6,682 bases of DNA from Paludibacter sp. (GTDB lineage Bacteria; Bacteroidota; Bacteroidia; Bacteroidales; Paludibacteraceae). Under the pieces are notes generated by a model. That model made no database searches and was not told the DNA's origin. It saw nothing but the letters and a program-made list of their open reading frames with translations. The stretch lies in NCBI GenBank assembly GCA_009787075.1, contig WRGS01000136.1:1-6682 (forward strand). Direction: 5' to 3'. Each line of letters begins with the position of its first letter. Position 1 is the first letter of the stretch. This document shows, piece by piece, positions 6,633-6,682 of this stretch. The position numbers and the translations under genes were made by a program.

Positions 6633-6682
6633 GTAAAATTCAATTATTACTCAAAAAACAGGTAATTTTGTCATTTTTTTTT

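Noticed and set aside
6564..6682. CIRCE or HAIR heat-shock operator before clpB
   Set aside because: Neither TTAGCACTC-N9-GAGTGCTAA nor CTTGAGT-N7-ACTCAAG is present on either strand.
1..6682. Mobile element, CRISPR array, tRNA or rRNA, defence island or toxin-antitoxin pair
   Set aside because: There are no spaced direct repeats, terminal repeats, transposase or integrase motifs, or cloverleaf sequences. Nearly all the DNA is taken by three core genes.

Overview
The window looks like ordinary chromosome from a member of the Bacteroidota, most likely class Bacteroidia. Three things point there. SecA is about 200 residues longer than the E. coli protein, with the extra blocks I associate with this phylum. 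The candidate promoters follow the phylum's TTTG / TAnnTTTG pattern rather than TTGACA / TATAAT. The start codons have A/T-rich leaders with no clear Shine-Dalgarno sequence. Coding DNA has moderate GC and the intergenic DNA is very A/T-rich. I cannot place the organism below class.

Layout: positions 1-237 are non-coding. They hold a GC-containing hairpin whose T-run lies on the minus strand, a second A/T-rich inverted repeat, and a good promoter candidate for secA. secA (238-3555, plus) encodes the ATPase motor of the Sec protein export pathway. It converges on xseB (3623-3814, minus), the small subunit of exonuclease VII, and the two are separated by a strong bidirectional terminator hairpin. 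A 160-base A/T-rich gap with a candidate xseB promoter and a weak hairpin follows. clpB (3975-6563, minus) then encodes the ClpB disaggregase. The last 119 bases are the clpB leader, with a TGACA-N3-TGTCA palindrome and a promoter-like element.

The three genes serve protein export, DNA repair and protein disaggregation. They do not form a pathway or a defence or mobile system. All three reading frames are intact, and there are no tRNA, rRNA, CRISPR, transposon or phage features. I see no previously undescribed system. The most checkable oddities are in the non-coding DNA: the clpB control region, the minus-strand terminator upstream of secA with a possible antisense promoter inside secA, and xseB lying apart from xseA.
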